Assembly (NCBI GenBank): GCA_030145435.1
Contig: JAQYVQ010000472.1
Coordinates: 1-7,549, forward strand
Direction: 5' to 3'
DNA from: Syntrophobacteria bacterium
Lineage (GTDB): Bacteria > Desulfobacterota > DSWW01
DNA length: 7,549 bases
Shown: positions 5,892 through 7,549 of the stretch, in pieces
Layout: each line of letters opens with the position of its first letter
How positions within the stretch are numbered: position 1 is the first letter of the stretch
Notes under the pieces: generated by a model
Seen by the model: only the letters and a program-made list of their open reading frames with translations
Databases searched by the model: none
Told to the model about the DNA's origin: nothing
Program-made: the position numbers and the translations under genes

Positions 5892-6025
5892 CTGTAGGAG
5901 GCTGTTGAGAAATGGTCATATGCAAGGCGCGCGAGATCCTGAGGAAGGAGGCGTACACCGTACGCCGCAGTGACGAAGGATGAGCGCAACGCCGCAGATG
6001 GCCGTTTCTCAACAGCCTCCTACAG
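5892..6025. repeat. 134-bp palindromic repeat element (MITE-like or REP-like)
   Basis: The two ends are perfect 21-base inverted copies (5892-5912 and 6005-6025). Symmetry continues to about 32 bases per arm with three differences, two of which keep G-U pairing in the plus-strand RNA. The centre holds another perfect hairpin, GGCGTAC/GTACGCC (5950-5956 and 5960-5966) with loop ACC, and partly matching flanks join the two. It lies between the convergent thiE and epmA genes, contains no gene, and its right end covers the epmA stop codon. Its ends read TAGGAGGCTG and CAGCCTCCTA, so a TA target duplication is possible. No transposase is present. No T-run follows, but the long stem could still limit read-through from both sides. 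From memory, similar CTGTTGAGAAA-type elements are dispersed in Desulfobacterota genomes; this needs a search. Confidence 0.85.
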
Positions 6026-6943
6026 GTCTTCCGGGGGCAGGGCGGTGACCTCGTCAATGTGGGAAGCCCCGGCAAACAGCATGACCAGCCGGTCGATCCC
6101 CAGGGCGATCCCCGCGCTGGGCGGCAAGTCGGCCAGAAATGCGAGGAACTTGTTCGGAAGGGGGTGGGCCCTTTCGCCGCGAGCCCTTCGCCGCTCGTTC
6201 GTCTCCTCGAAGCGTCGCCTCTGTTCTTCCGGGTCTGTCAACTCTGAGAAGCCGTTGGCCAGCTCCAAGCCTCCGGCAAAGAGTTCGATTCTCTCCGCGG
6301 CCCTCGGGTCTGCGGTCTTCTTCCTCGCCAGGGAGGCCTCGTAGACAGGGAAGTCGAGGAGAAACACGGGCTTCCCCTTGCTCAGGCCCGGGACCACCCT
6401 CTCGGTAAGGTCCTGCTCGAACCGCTCCGGATTCTCTTCTTCCAGAGGATCCCAGCCCGCGTGCTCGAGGAACGCTTCCTTCACAGTCAGCCTCTGCCAC
6501 GAGGGGGCAAGGTCGATCGATGCTCCCCGGTATTCGATCCCGGCCCTGCCGAACAGGTCCTGGCTGATGGCCGGAAGCAGCTGTTCGCAGTCATCGGCCA
6601 GGGCGCGGTAGTCCTCGCGAGCCCGGTACCATTCGAGCATCGTGAACTCCGGCAGGTGGTTCTCCCCCCTCTCCCCCTTGCGGAAGCAGGGCCCGATCTG
6701 AAAGACCCTGTCGTAGTCTGCCGCCAGGAAGCGCTTCATGTGGATCTCCGGGGAAGGGAGCAGGAAGCCTGCCTCTGTTTCGACGGGGTGGATGTGATCC
6801 TCGGGAATCAGGGAAGGGTTGACGAGCGGCGTTGCGACCTCGAGAAATCCCCGCTCCTGGAAGAATCGTCTCACGGACCGGAGGGTTCTTTCCCGAAGGA
6901 CGAGATTCTTGCGTTTGGAGGCGAGACGGGCCAAATCTACCAT
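6020..6943 (-). CDS. epmA: EF-P lysine ligase EpmA (PoxA/GenX)
   Basis: EpmA is a shortened class II lysyl-tRNA synthetase relative that activates (R)-beta-lysine and attaches it to the conserved lysine of EF-P. At 307 residues it is close to the E. coli protein (about 325) and lacks the tRNA-anticodon-binding domain of LysRS. Class II motif 1 is RGFLEVATPLV at 31-41. LLPSPEIHMKRFLAA at 61-75 carries the family serine (S64). Motif 2 is FRKGERGENHLPEFTMLEWYR at about 87-107. ELANGFSEL lies at 227-235. Motif 3 is GIALGIDRLVML at 278-289, with A280 where LysRS has glycine, a known EpmA-specific change. It follows efp on the same strand after 29 bases. I see no clear ribosome-binding site before ATG 6943, so coupling to efp is likely. 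The final CTG TAG codons lie in the palindromic element. Confidence 0.95.
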   Translation of the reverse strand: MVDLARLASKRKNLVLRERTLRSVRRFFQERGFLEVATPLVNPSLIPEDHIHPVETEAGFLLPSPEIHMKRFLAADYDRVFQIGPCFRKGERGENHLPEFTMLEWYRAREDYRALADDCEQLLPAISQDLFGRAGIEYRGASIDLAPSWQRLTVKEAFLEHAGWDPLEEENPERFEQDLTERVVPGLSKGKPVFLLDFPVYEASLARKKTADPRAAERIELFAGGLELANGFSELTDPEEQRRRFEETNERRRARGERAHPLPNKFLAFLADLPPSAGIALGIDRLVMLFAGASHIDEVTALPPEDL

Positions 6944-6972
6944 AGGGGAAGGAGCGAAAGGCGGAACCGTGT

Positions 6973-7536
6973 TTATTCCTTTACCCGGGAAACATACTGG
7001 CCGGTGCGTGTGTCCAGGCGGAGGGTTTCCCCTTCTTCGATGAACAGGGGGACTTGAATCTCGTATCCGGTTTCCATGGTGACAGGCTTGGTCGCGCCGG
7101 TGGCCGTATCGCCCTTCACGCCCGGGTCCGCTTTGACGACCTTCAGGTCCACGAAGGTTGGGAAGGTGATGGCCATGGGCCGTGCCTGAAAGAACGAGAC
7201 ACTGACCTTGAGGTTGTTGGTCAGGTAGTTCCTCGCGTTCCCCACCTGGTCTGCCTCCATGTGAATCTGTTCATAGGTGGAGGTGTTCATGAAGTAGTAC
7301 TGGGTTCCCTCCTCATAGAGGAACTCCATCTCCTGCTCGTCCAGGTCAGCCCGTTCAAAACGATCGCCCGAACGGTAGTTGCGATCGAACTGAGAGCCCG
7401 TGATCAGGTTCTTCAACTTGCACTTGTAAAGGGCCTGGCCCTTACCGGGCTTCACGAAGGAAAAATCGGTGACGATATAAGGCTCACCCTCGATCTGGAT
7501 CTTTAGGCCCTTCCGAAGATCTGCCGCTTCGTACAT
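6973..7536 (-). CDS. efp: Translation elongation factor P
   Basis: EF-P binds the ribosome between the P and E sites and relieves stalling at consecutive prolines. The 187-residue length is standard. Domain I (about 1-62) contains LKIQIEGEPYIVTDFSFVKP and the loop PGKGQA. K32 in that loop corresponds to E. coli K34, the residue modified with beta-lysine. The middle domain includes EEGTQYYFMNTSTYEQ at about 75-90. The C-terminal OB domain ends with the family signature PLFIEEGETLRLDTRTGQYVSR. The ATG at 7536 follows GAGGA by only a few bases, a good ribosome-binding site. epmA lies directly downstream, supporting modification by beta-lysine rather than rhamnose, which would need an arginine in this loop. 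The promoter lies beyond the window edge. Confidence 0.97.
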   Translation of the reverse strand: MYEAADLRKGLKIQIEGEPYIVTDFSFVKPGKGQALYKCKLKNLITGSQFDRNYRSGDRFERADLDEQEMEFLYEEGTQYYFMNTSTYEQIHMEADQVGNARNYLTNNLKVSVSFFQARPMAITFPTFVDLKVVKADPGVKGDTATGATKPVTMETGYEIQVPLFIEEGETLRLDTRTGQYVSRVKE

Positions 7537-7549
7537 GTGTTCCTCGGTC

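Noticed and set aside
5892..6025. CRISPR or intrinsic terminator reading of the palindromic element
   Set aside because: There is only one copy in the window with no spacer pattern, and no T-run follows either arm.

Overview
The window is a stretch of chromosome from a Gram-negative bacterium of moderately high GC content. The evidence for Gram-negative is a secreted protein with an OmpA-type peptidoglycan-binding domain. The best guess for lineage is Desulfobacterota or a similar group. That guess rests on the overall gene style and on a palindromic repeat resembling elements I associate with that group, so it is weak. Six genes are clear housekeeping or recognisable families. One, the DUF1846 protein, is conserved but has no established function.

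Layout, left to right. Positions 1-162 hold no convincing gene. On the minus strand, 163-1197 encodes a secreted protein with five calcium-binding thrombospondin type 3 repeats and a C-terminal OmpA domain. A 181-bp divergent intergenic region (1198-1378) separates it from a plus-strand DUF1846 gene (1379-2887). A tight plus-strand thiamine-thiazole operon follows: thiO (2944-4128), thiS (4130-4336), thiG (4427-5218) and a thiE-family gene (5211-5831). Facing it on the minus strand are efp (6973-7536) and then epmA (6020-6943).

The thiamine genes work together. ThiO oxidises glycine to dehydroglycine (iminoacetate) using O2. ThiS, as a C-terminal thiocarboxylate, supplies sulfur. ThiG condenses both with deoxyxylulose phosphate to form the thiazole. 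The ThiE-like protein would join thiazole and pyrimidine phosphates. ThiF, ThiC and ThiD are not in the window. Using ThiO instead of the radical-SAM ThiH suggests exposure to oxygen. EF-P and EpmA form a second unit: EpmA attaches beta-lysine to a conserved lysine of EF-P, which relieves ribosome stalling at polyproline. The lysine 2,3-aminomutase EpmB, needed to make beta-lysine, is not in the window.

No new multigene system is evident. The points worth a second look are small: a 134-bp near-perfect palindromic element between the convergent thiE and epmA that supplies the epmA stop codon; a perfect 19-bp tandem duplication that doubles the ribosome-binding site of thiG; a thiS-thiG hairpin; a ThiE-family protein lacking the usual acidic GQED motif; an A-B-A-B higher-order repeat in the calcium-binding region; and a heptamer repeat running through the ompA-like stop codon.
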